From NCBI GenBank assembly GCA_938075565.1, contig CALJGU010000030.1, forward strand, positions 1 to 64,000: a stretch of 64,000 bases of DNA. Reading direction: 5' to 3'. Each line of letters opens with the position of its first letter. Within the stretch, counting starts at the first letter, position 1. The position numbers and the translations under genes are program-made. Shown piece by piece: positions 46,600 to 55,405 of this stretch. The notes below the pieces were generated by a model. The model saw only the letters and a list, made by a program, of their open reading frames with translations. It was not told the DNA's origin and did no database searches. The stretch is from an uncultured Opitutales bacterium (GTDB taxonomy: Bacteria > Verrucomicrobiota > Verrucomicrobiia > Opitutales > UBA2995).

Positions 46600-47703
46600 A
46601 TGTCAAAATCTAAGATCCAGTTTAAAACCAAATCCTCCCGGCGAGGTAGCATCATCATCTTTGTCATGGGCATGATCTTCCTGCTCAGTATTTTGACGGT
46701 GCAGTTCATGGAGCAGATTCTTCCTCACATCCAAATGAACGCGATGAAGAATGCGGAGAGCGATCTACGTCGTGTGGCCTATTCGAGCTTGGAAGTGACT
46801 CTGGCCGTCATGTCGGAATATGCCGAATATGATAGTGCCATGTATTCGCCTACCCAAGGTTGGCAGGATCCATTGAATTTTGCTGGAATAACATTCCCGG
46901 ATGCCACCGTCACGGTGGAGTTTCAAGACGAGTCGGGTAAGCTACCTTTCTCAAGCCTCTACAATGACAACATTATGTTCACGATCATTTTAAGTGATCT
47001 GGGATTTGATGACTACACCGCCACCGAGTTGGTGGATAAATTTCAAGATTGGGTGGATGAAGATGACTTGGAGCGACCTGATGGAGCTGAGAACGACTAT
47101 TATCTGGATGCGCCCATACCCTATGAGCCGGCCAATGCGCCGATCAGCTCCTTGAAGGAATTGGCACTGATTGGAGGATTCCAGGAGACATTTTTCGACA
47201 TCTATGGACGGCCAAATGAGTTATACCATAGATTGGAGTCTCTTTTTTCGCCGGTAAATGATGGGAATGTTAATATTAACAGTGCTGATGCGTCTCTATT
47301 TACCTTGGGTGAAGAGGGCATCAACTTTGAGCAGGATTCTTTTTGGGAATACCTTGCAGGAGAAGACGAAGTGCGTGGGACTACTGATGATCGCTATCTG
47401 ACGGATACGACTCAGGTTCCTCCTTCGATTCGAGATGGCATCCCAGGAGTTACCGTTTCCAGCGAAATCCAGTGGCTCACCATTATCATCCGGGCACAAC
47501 GAGGATTGAGTGTATTTGAGCTCAGAGCTCTTGTTTCCATGGGTGGCTCACTTCCAGGTAACCAAAATACAAGTTTTGATCGTTTTAACCGAGAGGAGCA
47601 GGTATTCTCTGTGGAAGATAACACTGAACGAAGCACTGAAATTGGAAACCTGCAGTATCCTTTTGCTGTCGTCCAAATATACGAAAATGAAATTGTACTT
47701 TAA
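46600..47703 (+). CDS. gspK: T2SS tip pseudopilin GspK
   Basis: 367 residues from the ATG at 46600, which has GAGGG 5 bases upstream and gives a leader of ordinary length. The frame is open to 46510, but that would put about 45 residues before the cleavage site. The leader ends in SSRRG and is followed by SIIIFVMGMIFLLSIL, without Glu at +5, as expected for GspK. The large soluble domain has EDDLERPDGAENDYYL and VNINSADASLFTLGEEG, the helix-hairpin-helix segment of GspK. It caps the pseudopilus. Confidence 0.87.
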   Translation: MSKSKIQFKTKSSRRGSIIIFVMGMIFLLSILTVQFMEQILPHIQMNAMKNAESDLRRVAYSSLEVTLAVMSEYAEYDSAMYSPTQGWQDPLNFAGITFPDATVTVEFQDESGKLPFSSLYNDNIMFTIILSDLGFDDYTATELVDKFQDWVDEDDLERPDGAENDYYLDAPIPYEPANAPISSLKELALIGGFQETFFDIYGRPNELYHRLESLFSPVNDGNVNINSADASLFTLGEEGINFEQDSFWEYLAGEDEVRGTTDDRYLTDTTQVPPSIRDGIPGVTVSSEIQWLTIIIRAQRGLSVFELRALVSMGGSLPGNQNTSFDRFNREEQVFSVEDNTERSTEIGNLQYPFAVVQIYENEIVL

Positions 47704-47746
47704 CCCTCAACAAAAGCCCTTAGCCTCGTCGCTTTAAAATCCTTTG

Positions 47747-48982
47747 ATGCCTAAGTTCCCGCAATGGATCCAACAACTCGCCGGATCGGAAGAATCGATT
47801 GAGCCGTTACTCGTGCCAGGAAACTGGTTTGTGACGCGGGCCTTCGCCGTACCCGAAGAACTGAATGCGAAAGAAATCGATGAATTCGCTGAGTTGAGTG
47901 TGGAGGAAATCTCACCTTTCAATTTGGTGCAGCTTAATTGGGGCTACTATTTCGATGAGGAAAGCAATCGAGCTTTCGTCTATACCGCCTTTGACCAGAA
48001 GTTGCGGAAGGATTTAGCAGAGTCGGAATTATTTGACTATGCTTTCCCGGATTTCTCCCAAACGTTCGGGCTGAAATTTGACTCCGCGACATTGATTTTC
48101 CTAATCCACGAGTCGACGCTCAGTGGTATCCTTCTCCCTGCTAACGATTCTGTCCCACAGGCTGTGGTCGGAATTACGCTGGATGTAGAGTTCTCGCGCG
48201 AAGATTTGGAGACTGCTAAGGAGCATATTATTCAACGAATTAGAGCCCAGGTGGGTCGAGTCGAGGAGTCTAGCCTAGCGGAGCCAGTGAGCAATTTCGA
48301 CTTAGTCGAAGTGGGTAAAACTATTTACCACAGGAACTGGGACCAGGCGGATACTAAGGGAAAACCTGCGATTGAATTACTTCCCTATGGAGATGAACGA
48401 GGGAATCCTTGGCGAGTGGAGGTTCCAGCCAATAGCAGCTTCTGGGCTATGGACATCCGCAAGGCCGAAGAAAAAGAGCTTCTTGAAAAGCGGCACGGAT
48501 GGACTAACTGGTTTTGGCGAGCGAGTGTAATCGTGCTCTTTCTATTTCTCCTTCTTGGGATATCTGAGTTTGGAATCATTGCTTTAAATAAATGGTACGA
48601 GAAGGAGTTGGCGATCGCTGCCGAAGCACGACCTAAGGCAGAGGATGTTGAGCAGAAGATGGACATTCTGGCCAAGATCAACCAGATCACGACGAACCAG
48701 CTCTTACCTTTTGAGATGTTGAATGCCATTAACGTGGTCCGTCCGAGTAATATCTACTTCACGCGGATTTCCGCTGAAGGGGGGAATTCGCTTCAGATCG
48801 AAGCCGTGACCCTCAATGCCTCAGAGATCGATGGGTTTGAGAAAACACTCAAAGATACTGGAATGCTGTCCTTGGTCGAAATTAGCAATTTTAGGGACAA
48901 TAAAGGACGTGGAACCTTTCGCCTGAGAGTAGAGTTTAACCCAGGCAGCTTACAGCCGCAAAATTTCCTGGCCGACTCATGA
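47747..48982 (+). CDS. gspL: T2SS GspL-like inner-membrane protein
   Basis: 411 residues from the ATG at 47747. A cytoplasmic region (about 1-255) has EFAELSVEEISPFNLVQLNWGY, consistent with an actin-like GspL/PilM-type fold. One membrane helix follows (about 262-285), then a periplasmic coiled coil and ferredoxin-like domain with HILNAINVVRP-type segments. GspL binds GspE and GspM. Its stop overlaps gspM (ATGA). Sequence similarity to proteobacterial GspL is weak; the call uses topology and position. Confidence 0.75.
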   Translation: MPKFPQWIQQLAGSEESIEPLLVPGNWFVTRAFAVPEELNAKEIDEFAELSVEEISPFNLVQLNWGYYFDEESNRAFVYTAFDQKLRKDLAESELFDYAFPDFSQTFGLKFDSATLIFLIHESTLSGILLPANDSVPQAVVGITLDVEFSREDLETAKEHIIQRIRAQVGRVEESSLAEPVSNFDLVEVGKTIYHRNWDQADTKGKPAIELLPYGDERGNPWRVEVPANSSFWAMDIRKAEEKELLEKRHGWTNWFWRASVIVLFLFLLLGISEFGIIALNKWYEKELAIAAEARPKAEDVEQKMDILAKINQITTNQLLPFEMLNAINVVRPSNIYFTRISAEGGNSLQIEAVTLNASEIDGFEKTLKDTGMLSLVEISNFRDNKGRGTFRLRVEFNPGSLQPQNFLADS

Positions 48983-49524
48983 TTGCCGATTTAAGAAAAC
49001 TCTATAAGAAGACCAGCACTCGAGAGAAGTTCCTGCTGCTGCTCTTCATTGGCGCTATCGCAATAGTCTGGATGTCGTATTCGTTCTCCAGATACAATAA
49101 CGGGTTCAGACTTCTGTTTGGAACACAAACTCAGATCGAGGCGTATGAGATGATTTTATCTCAGAAGGACCTCGTCGAATCCCAACTCATCGAAAAGTCT
49201 TCCGAGTTGGATTCTTCTAAAACGCTTTCTAGTACTGAGTTGCTGGGTCGGATTTCTGAGCTCATCAAACCGATGGACATTGAAAACTACACCATCAATA
49301 GCCCACAGACAGAAACAGGGGCCTTGTTTACATTCCACAATATTCGTTTGTCCGTGAATCGTGCGGATAAAGAAGAGGTGCTACGCTTGTCCGAAAAGCT
49401 CAAGACCTTGGTGCCTTATGTTACCCTCGATCGGATCACGATGAACTCTGACCGATCGGACTCCAACCTCATGAATGTGCAGTTCTTTATATCCTCTCTG
49501 GAAATGTCTGCATTCCCCCAATGA
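48979..49524 (+). CDS. gspM: T2SS GspM-like inner-membrane protein
   Basis: 181 residues. A short basic cytoplasmic start (RKLYKKTSTREKF) and one membrane helix (LLLLFIGAIAIVWMSYSF) precede a coiled coil and a small ferredoxin-like periplasmic domain. This is the GspM/PilO layout. It follows gspL with ATGA coupling and precedes gspD by 132 bases. The assignment is by topology and gene order. Confidence 0.75.
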   Translation: MIADLRKLYKKTSTREKFLLLLFIGAIAIVWMSYSFSRYNNGFRLLFGTQTQIEAYEMILSQKDLVESQLIEKSSELDSSKTLSSTELLGRISELIKPMDIENYTINSPQTETGALFTFHNIRLSVNRADKEEVLRLSEKLKTLVPYVTLDRITMNSDRSDSNLMNVQFFISSLEMSAFPQ

Positions 49525-49656
49525 TTTTCAGCGTTAAAACTATGTTAGACTTTCAAAGCCCGGAACTTAGGTGCCATAATAGATACTTAGTGATCATGCA
49601 CAACAAACTCAGCAATTGGGATTCTCGGTTTAACGAATCATCCATCGACTTTAGCT

Positions 49657-51714
49657 ATGACTCCTAAACGGATATTTCATTCCAATCGTGCCTTCGGTAT
49701 CAAAGGGCTTCTTTTCTTGTGGGTACTTGCATTGTCAAATCCGGTTGCGGTGTTGCAGGTCCAAGCTCAAAACAGCGCGGTGGCCCCACTCATTCTTCGA
49801 GGGGATTCCGTCGACTCAGTGTTAGCCTTACTTGAGAAGCTCACGGGTCGTTCCATTATTCGGCCTCAAGGACTCCCTGCACCCTTATTTAATTTTACCA
49901 GTCAGAAACCCTTGACGGTGGCCGAACGTATTGTGGCACTGGAAAGTTTATTAGCTCTCAATGGTATCGCAGTGATCCCCCAAGGAGAGCTTTTCTTGAA
50001 GGTGGTGCCTTCTTCTTCCGTAACGGGTCGCAGCCCACAGTTTGCGGAAGGTGAATTGGCGGATATACAGCCAACGGATGGGATCTACTCACGCTTCTTT
50101 ACTTTACAGCATCTTACGACCTCTGAGATTCAACCTCTCATTCAACCTTTCCTGAGCCCCGGTACCGGCCAGATCTTTCTCTATGAAAAGGCGAATGCCA
50201 TGCTCATTACGGATAGCATGGTGAACCTGCAGCGTGTTGAGGAAATTCTGGAAGAGGTTGACCGTCCATCGAACCCCAATGTCATTGTTAAGTTTTACGA
50301 CATCGAGCATGCGCTTGCAGCGGACATAGTTGCACAAGTGGATAGCATAATAGCTGCCGGCTACGGCAAATACCTGAATGCGAATTCCACGATTCGTGCT
50401 GATGAGCGTACTAATCAGGTGATTGTCGTTACGCACCCGAGCAACCTGCCCATCATTGAGCAGTTCATCCTCGAGATTGATAAGGACCAAGGGCTGTCTG
50501 TATTTAATGAAGCCATTGCTTTGCGCCATGGGGACGCCGCCGAAATTGCCGGTATCTTAAATGAGATTGTCTCTGGGCAGGCAGATCCCAATACGACAGG
50601 GCAAAACAATCGCCAAAATCAAACTCAAACACGTCCGAATCCACCCGCCGGTCAAACTCCTCAACCAACTCCATCGGTTACCGTTCGAGGAACCAGAGGA
50701 GAAGGATCCGGCGAATATGGGCTGCAGTTTAGTGAGTTGCTCACCATCGTTGCCGATGAGAGGAGCAATGCCTTGATCGTAACGGGAACCAAGCGCGACA
50801 TTGAGCAAGCAAAGCAATTGATCGAAAAGATTGATGTTCTGTTACCACAGGTTCGCATCGATGTGGTTATTGCCGAAGTGAGTCTGACAGATACAACTGG
50901 CACAGGAATCCAACAGTTTGGTTTTAACTACGCCGGAGATTGGGACGGAAGTTCATTCGATGGCTTTTCTTTGGGGGATGGTTTTACAGTGACTCCAAAA
51001 GAGGGGGCAGAAGGAATTTTTCCTAATGCTCTGACTTTCGATATGATTTTTGATATCGCTGATACGAAAAGTAACATTCGCCTTAAAAGTGTCCCGACCA
51101 TTGTAGCTACTCACAACCAAGAAGCCAATATCGTAGTCGGTGAAGCTCGGCCGGTGGTTACTGGAACACAGACCAGTGGCGTTAGTGGTGCTTTGTCCAG
51201 TTCTGTGCAATACCGGGATATCGGAATTGAACTGACGGTGACACCTTTGATCGGTGCAGATGGATCCATTCAGATTGAGATTGAGCAAGTAGTGGATAAC
51301 TTGGGTGGAACGATCTTAATTGATGGCAATGAACAGCCGATCATTACGACTAGACGTGCATCTTCCTTTCTCACGGTTGCGGATGGTGAGTTGATCACCT
51401 TAGCTGGTTTTCAGGAAGCATTCACTGAGAACACCGATAGCAAGGTCGCCATCCTGGGAGATATCCCGATTGTGAATCTACTTTTCCGTCCAAAGTCCCA
51501 AGATGTTCGAGACACTGAACTCATTTTCTTCATTCGCCCAAAGATTTTGAGGACGTCTTCAGATGCTAACCAGGATGCGCTTGAATCCGCTGCCAAATTC
51601 TCCGATCGGGAATTAGTAAATGATGTACTCCCCGGGACGGTGAAAGCGATGGGGAATCAACAGGAAGTACAACCGGCGAGCGCCCAACCAATTAGAAAAG
51701 GATTCAACAAATGA
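49657..51714 (+). CDS. gspD: T2SS secretin GspD
   Basis: 685 residues. A long signal peptide (to about residue 38, VQAQ) is followed by N0 (about 45-115), N1 (about 145-210), N2 and N3 domains; N3 carries a Gln/Pro/Asn-rich loop (about 305-350). The secretin domain (about 400-625) contains RLKSVPTIVATHNQEANIVVGE and KVAILGDIPIVNLLFR. It forms the outer-membrane pore. A 23-codon reading frame (49596-49667) overlaps its start and could be a leader, without further support. The stop overlaps the next gene by 4 bases. Confidence 0.93.
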   Translation: MTPKRIFHSNRAFGIKGLLFLWVLALSNPVAVLQVQAQNSAVAPLILRGDSVDSVLALLEKLTGRSIIRPQGLPAPLFNFTSQKPLTVAERIVALESLLALNGIAVIPQGELFLKVVPSSSVTGRSPQFAEGELADIQPTDGIYSRFFTLQHLTTSEIQPLIQPFLSPGTGQIFLYEKANAMLITDSMVNLQRVEEILEEVDRPSNPNVIVKFYDIEHALAADIVAQVDSIIAAGYGKYLNANSTIRADERTNQVIVVTHPSNLPIIEQFILEIDKDQGLSVFNEAIALRHGDAAEIAGILNEIVSGQADPNTTGQNNRQNQTQTRPNPPAGQTPQPTPSVTVRGTRGEGSGEYGLQFSELLTIVADERSNALIVTGTKRDIEQAKQLIEKIDVLLPQVRIDVVIAEVSLTDTTGTGIQQFGFNYAGDWDGSSFDGFSLGDGFTVTPKEGAEGIFPNALTFDMIFDIADTKSNIRLKSVPTIVATHNQEANIVVGEARPVVTGTQTSGVSGALSSSVQYRDIGIELTVTPLIGADGSIQIEIEQVVDNLGGTILIDGNEQPIITTRRASSFLTVADGELITLAGFQEAFTENTDSKVAILGDIPIVNLLFRPKSQDVRDTELIFFIRPKILRTSSDANQDALESAAKFSDRELVNDVLPGTVKAMGNQQEVQPASAQPIRKGFNK

Positions 51715-52343
51715 AATCCGCTGCGTTAGTTTTATTGTTCCTTGGTGCGGCTGGTCATTCACAAGCACAGACAGGTGTTCCCTTATTGGAGAACTGGCCG
51801 TTCGTCCCTCCGGGAAGTGCTCAGACTGCGGAGATAACAGCTCCTGAAGGTCCAGCATCTTTAGCCAAGTTGCAGTTAAGAGGTATTACCTCGGTTGACG
51901 GCGAGTATATTTTTTCGGTTTACAACCCCGACACGCGAGAGAGCAAATGGTTACCCGAAGGGGCGGCCTTAGATGGCTTGGTTATTAAAAGTTTCGACCC
52001 GAACAAAAACAGTGTAGTCATTCACTCCGAAGCAGAAAACCTTTCCCGGCAGATGCAGATGAATGATTATTCTGCTCCTTCCGGTATTAGGGCGACGCCT
52101 CCTCGACCTGCTCCTCAGGCTTCAAGCTCGGGTACGGCCAATAACTCTACTCCGCGGACCGTGTCTCCCACCGGAACTTTGACTCGCACACAACAAACCG
52201 TCCAACGTCCTACGCGTAGAAACTTAGAGACTCTGCGAGCAAGACGTGCCGAATTGGCTGAGAAATTACGCAAGCAACCTAAGCCGGGAGAAACAAACCC
52301 GACGCCTGGTGGTACCAATCAGTCAAATGGAGGCTCTCAATAG
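51711..52343 (+). CDS. GspC/PilP-like periplasmic T2SS connector
   Basis: 210 residues. A cleavable signal peptide (MKSAALVLLFLGAAGHSQAQ) leads into a beta-rich HR-like domain (about 45-110: LQLRGITSVDGEYIFSVYN, then PDTRESKWLPEGAALDGLVI and NKNSVVIHSEAENL). The rest is a Pro/Thr/Arg-rich low-complexity tail. The HR domain links the inner-membrane platform to the secretin. Proteobacterial GspC is anchored by an N-terminal helix; this one appears to be released. It is placed between gspD and gspE, coupled to gspD by ATGA. Confidence 0.65.
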   Translation: MKSAALVLLFLGAAGHSQAQTGVPLLENWPFVPPGSAQTAEITAPEGPASLAKLQLRGITSVDGEYIFSVYNPDTRESKWLPEGAALDGLVIKSFDPNKNSVVIHSEAENLSRQMQMNDYSAPSGIRATPPRPAPQASSSGTANNSTPRTVSPTGTLTRTQQTVQRPTRRNLETLRARRAELAEKLRKQPKPGETNPTPGGTNQSNGGSQ

Positions 52344-54057
52344 TTTTTTTAAGATGGTTTCATTGAGTTTCGATAAGATCCCGATGCTTGACCGGCTCTC
52401 AGAAGAAGAGCAGTTCGAAGTCAGGGAATCCCATCCCAAAGAACGCTTGAAAGTACTCTCCGAGTATTCAGGCCAAACTGTGGAAGAATTGATGGGACTG
52501 GTATCCCAGGAATCCCGTATAGAGATTGATGCCAATCCCGAGTTTGATTCAGAGAAAGTGAGGGAGATGCCTTCGCGATTTGTTCATGCTTACCATTGCT
52601 TGCCTATAAAAAACGAAGAGGGCGAAGATCTGTTTGGAACGGTTTGGCCTCCGGATTCTTTGATGGACGATTGGATGTTTGCTACCACAGGGAAGCACGT
52701 GTCCTGGAAACTGGTACATCCGGAATTAGTGAATCGTTTTGTAACCGAGTTTTTTGGAGTTGGGTCTGAGAGTTTTCAGGATGAAGAGGAAGACCTAGAG
52801 GAAGCTGCCCTGGAGGTGGATGAAGAAGATCAGGACGCCGCGATCATTCGATTTGTGAATGAGATCATTCATCAAGCGGTGGAAGACAAAGCCACAGATA
52901 TCCATATCGAACCACAGGCTGAGGAGCTTCGGATCCGCTATCGGGTGGATGGTGGACTAGTGTCCATTCCTGTCCCAGACACCTTGAGGCGTTATCAGGA
53001 CGCCGTAATTTCGCGCATGAAGATCATGTCGAAACTAAATATTTCTGAACGTCGCCGTCCCCAGGATGGGCGCATTAAATATAAGAGTGCTGATAGCGAG
53101 ATAGACATTCGCTTGTCCACCGTTCCGACTTTGTATGGAGAGAGCGTAAGTTTGCGTCTCTTGAACAAGAAATCGAAGCCTTTGAGCTTTCTGCAGTTGG
53201 GCCTACCCGAAGAAGACCGGGGAACCATTGATGAGGTGCTTGCACTGCCACACGGTATTGTTCTGGTAACGGGACCCACGGGTGCTGGTAAATCAACCTC
53301 ACTCAATGCATTTATTCGCGAAGTAAATTCTTCGGACAAACGCGTCATCACTATTGAAGATCCAGTCGAGTATGAGGTGGAAGGTGTAAACCAAATTCAG
53401 GTCAATAATGAGATCGATTTTGGGTTTGCTCAGGCGCTTCGACACGTTCTTCGGCAGGATCCTGATATCATCATGGTGGGGGAAATGCGTGATTCGGAAA
53501 CAGCCGAAATCGGTATCCAGGCTTCACTTACAGGTCACCTGGTATTCAGCACTCTCCACACTAACGATGCTCCCGGAGCATTGACTCGATTGATCGACAT
53601 GGGCATCGAGCCATTCCTTATTGCGTCAGCGATTGAGATGGTCATCGCCCAGCGCCTGGTGCGCCGCCTCTGTCGGCAATGTTCCGAAATCATTCATTTC
53701 CCAGAGGAAGAAATGTTGGAAACCATGAGGGCCCTTCGCTTGGACCCCAGTAAGGGAAGAGGAGTCACTACGATCCAGCGACCAGTAGGTTGCAGCCAAT
53801 GTCGCAATACGGGTTATTCCGGACGGGTAGGGTTGTACGAAATTTTGCGTGTGGATGACCATTTGCATGAATTGATTGTTGAACGAGCTTCTTCCCGTGA
53901 AGTGCGGAAGAAAGCATTGCAGCACGGCATGAGACCGCTCGAAGAATCGGGCTGGAATCTGGTCAAACAAGGAACCTCCTCTTTGGAAGAAATATATAGG
54001 GTGATCGAGATGGATTCGTCTACTGACGATGTCGAAACCCTCCCTGCTGATGGCTGA
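52327..54057 (+). CDS. gspE: T2SS ATPase GspE
   Basis: 576 residues from the ATG at 52327, which overlaps the previous gene by 17 bases; the ATG at 52354 is an alternative. The N-terminal domains are followed by DKATDIHIEPQ, Walker A GPTGAGKST, the Asp box ITIEDPVEYEVEGVNQIQVN, Walker B DPDIIMVGEMRD and the His box STLHTNDAPGALTRL. The tetracysteine zinc motif is complete (CRQC, about 30 residues, CSQC). It powers pseudopilus assembly. It overlaps gspF by about 8 bases. Confidence 0.95.
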   Translation: MEALNSFFKMVSLSFDKIPMLDRLSEEEQFEVRESHPKERLKVLSEYSGQTVEELMGLVSQESRIEIDANPEFDSEKVREMPSRFVHAYHCLPIKNEEGEDLFGTVWPPDSLMDDWMFATTGKHVSWKLVHPELVNRFVTEFFGVGSESFQDEEEDLEEAALEVDEEDQDAAIIRFVNEIIHQAVEDKATDIHIEPQAEELRIRYRVDGGLVSIPVPDTLRRYQDAVISRMKIMSKLNISERRRPQDGRIKYKSADSEIDIRLSTVPTLYGESVSLRLLNKKSKPLSFLQLGLPEEDRGTIDEVLALPHGIVLVTGPTGAGKSTSLNAFIREVNSSDKRVITIEDPVEYEVEGVNQIQVNNEIDFGFAQALRHVLRQDPDIIMVGEMRDSETAEIGIQASLTGHLVFSTLHTNDAPGALTRLIDMGIEPFLIASAIEMVIAQRLVRRLCRQCSEIIHFPEEEMLETMRALRLDPSKGRGVTTIQRPVGCSQCRNTGYSGRVGLYEILRVDDHLHELIVERASSREVRKKALQHGMRPLEESGWNLVKQGTSSLEEIYRVIEMDSSTDDVETLPADG

Positions 54058-55315
54058 TTTTGCATATTCAGCGCGCGATACGGCGGGCAAGTTGGTCAGC
54101 AGTAATCTTCAGGCAGCCGATCGGAAAGAAGCCCTCAGGAAGATTCGGAGCCGCGGATTGACCCCCATAAAGGTTGCTTCGGGTGGCGGATCTGCATCGG
54201 TCAAGCCGGTTAAGGCAAAACATAAGGAAGCAAAGAAGAGTAAGTCCGTCTTTGCCCGGAAGTCTTCCAAACCGGTTAAAGTGGGGCGCAAACACGTGCT
54301 GCCCTTCCTTAAGAATTTCTACGAACTACACAAGAGTGGGCTCCCCATTGCTGAGGCTTTGCGGATTTTGAGCGGTCGGGTAAAAGACCCAGCTCAGCAA
54401 ACCATTAACAAAGGGCTACTTCGTAATATTCAGGAAGGAAAATCCTTTTCTGATTCCCTGGCTGACATGGGCAAGGTGTTTGATTCCGGGGCGATTAATT
54501 TAATCGGTGCTGGAGAGACGACCGGTAATTTGCACGAGGTGCTGGATCGTCTTATCGAATACATGGTGAATCGGAGGGAGATGCGCAACAAAGTGATCAC
54601 CTCCATGGTGTATCCCTGTATCATCCTGATAGCTGCCATCATTGTCGTTGCGTTGTTTCTCTTTGTGCTGATGCCGAAGATGCAAGGCCTCTTTGATTCC
54701 TTGGGTGGGGAGTTGCCGTTTGCGACTCGTATGCTTTTGGGGCTTTCTGACTTTCTTCTCTATGTAGGGCCTTTTATTCTGGGGGGACTATTTTTCCTCT
54801 CCACTGCACTCTGGCGTTGGAAAAAAACCGAACGAGGTGGGCTTATCGTGGACCGATTCCTTCTCAGGATACCATTGGTCGGAAGTATGGTCATTTACTC
54901 GGAGACGACTCAAATCACCCAGACCCTTGGGCTTTTGTTGGAAAATGGAGTGACCACGGTAGAGGCATTTAAGCTTACGGAACGTACCATCGGTAATCGC
55001 TTTATCGCTCAGGAATTTCGTGATGCCCGCCAAAAGGTGACTGAGGGTATTGCCGTCTCCAAAGCGCTCGAAGGAATGGGAGTGATGCCCGACATTATGA
55101 TCGATTTGATCTCTGTGGGTGAAAATACCGGCAACCTGGTGCCAAGTTTTTACGAAGTAACTCGAATTTTCCAGGAGCGTTTAGGTCAGATCCTTTCACT
55201 TCTAACAGGCGTTATCTCGTTGGGCGCCTTGCTCTTCGCCTTTGCCTTTGTGGCTCTCATTGCATTTGGAATCGTATCTGCGATCTTCAGTGTCAGTTCG
55301 AGTTTGAGCCATTAG
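54050..55315 (+). CDS. gspF: T2SS inner-membrane platform protein GspF
   Basis: 421 residues from the ATG at 54050 (MADFAYSARDTAGKL); an ATG at 54029 is possible. A basic Lys/Ser linker (about 45-85) precedes two T2SSF repeats: LKNFYELHKSGLPIAEALRIL, and in the second half ETTQITQTLGLLLENGVTTVEAF. Three membrane segments are at about 190-215, 240-265 and near the C-terminus. It is the rotary platform turned by GspE. It is the last gene of the operon. No prepilin peptidase is in the window. Confidence 0.94.
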   Translation: MADFAYSARDTAGKLVSSNLQAADRKEALRKIRSRGLTPIKVASGGGSASVKPVKAKHKEAKKSKSVFARKSSKPVKVGRKHVLPFLKNFYELHKSGLPIAEALRILSGRVKDPAQQTINKGLLRNIQEGKSFSDSLADMGKVFDSGAINLIGAGETTGNLHEVLDRLIEYMVNRREMRNKVITSMVYPCIILIAAIIVVALFLFVLMPKMQGLFDSLGGELPFATRMLLGLSDFLLYVGPFILGGLFFLSTALWRWKKTERGGLIVDRFLLRIPLVGSMVIYSETTQITQTLGLLLENGVTTVEAFKLTERTIGNRFIAQEFRDARQKVTEGIAVSKALEGMGVMPDIMIDLISVGENTGNLVPSFYEVTRIFQERLGQILSLLTGVISLGALLFAFAFVALIAFGIVSAIFSVSSSLSH

Positions 55316-55405
55316 ACCCGAACTTCTAAATGAATTTCGATGCTGTTTACTCGCGGAAAACTTACCTTGATCGGGTCCACTATATGAACATGGTGAGAAT
55401 GCTTC

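Noticed and set aside
49596-49667. 23-codon open frame overlapping the gspD start, possible leader peptide
   Set aside because: It has no clear ribosome-binding site or conserved pattern, and the length is within chance expectation.
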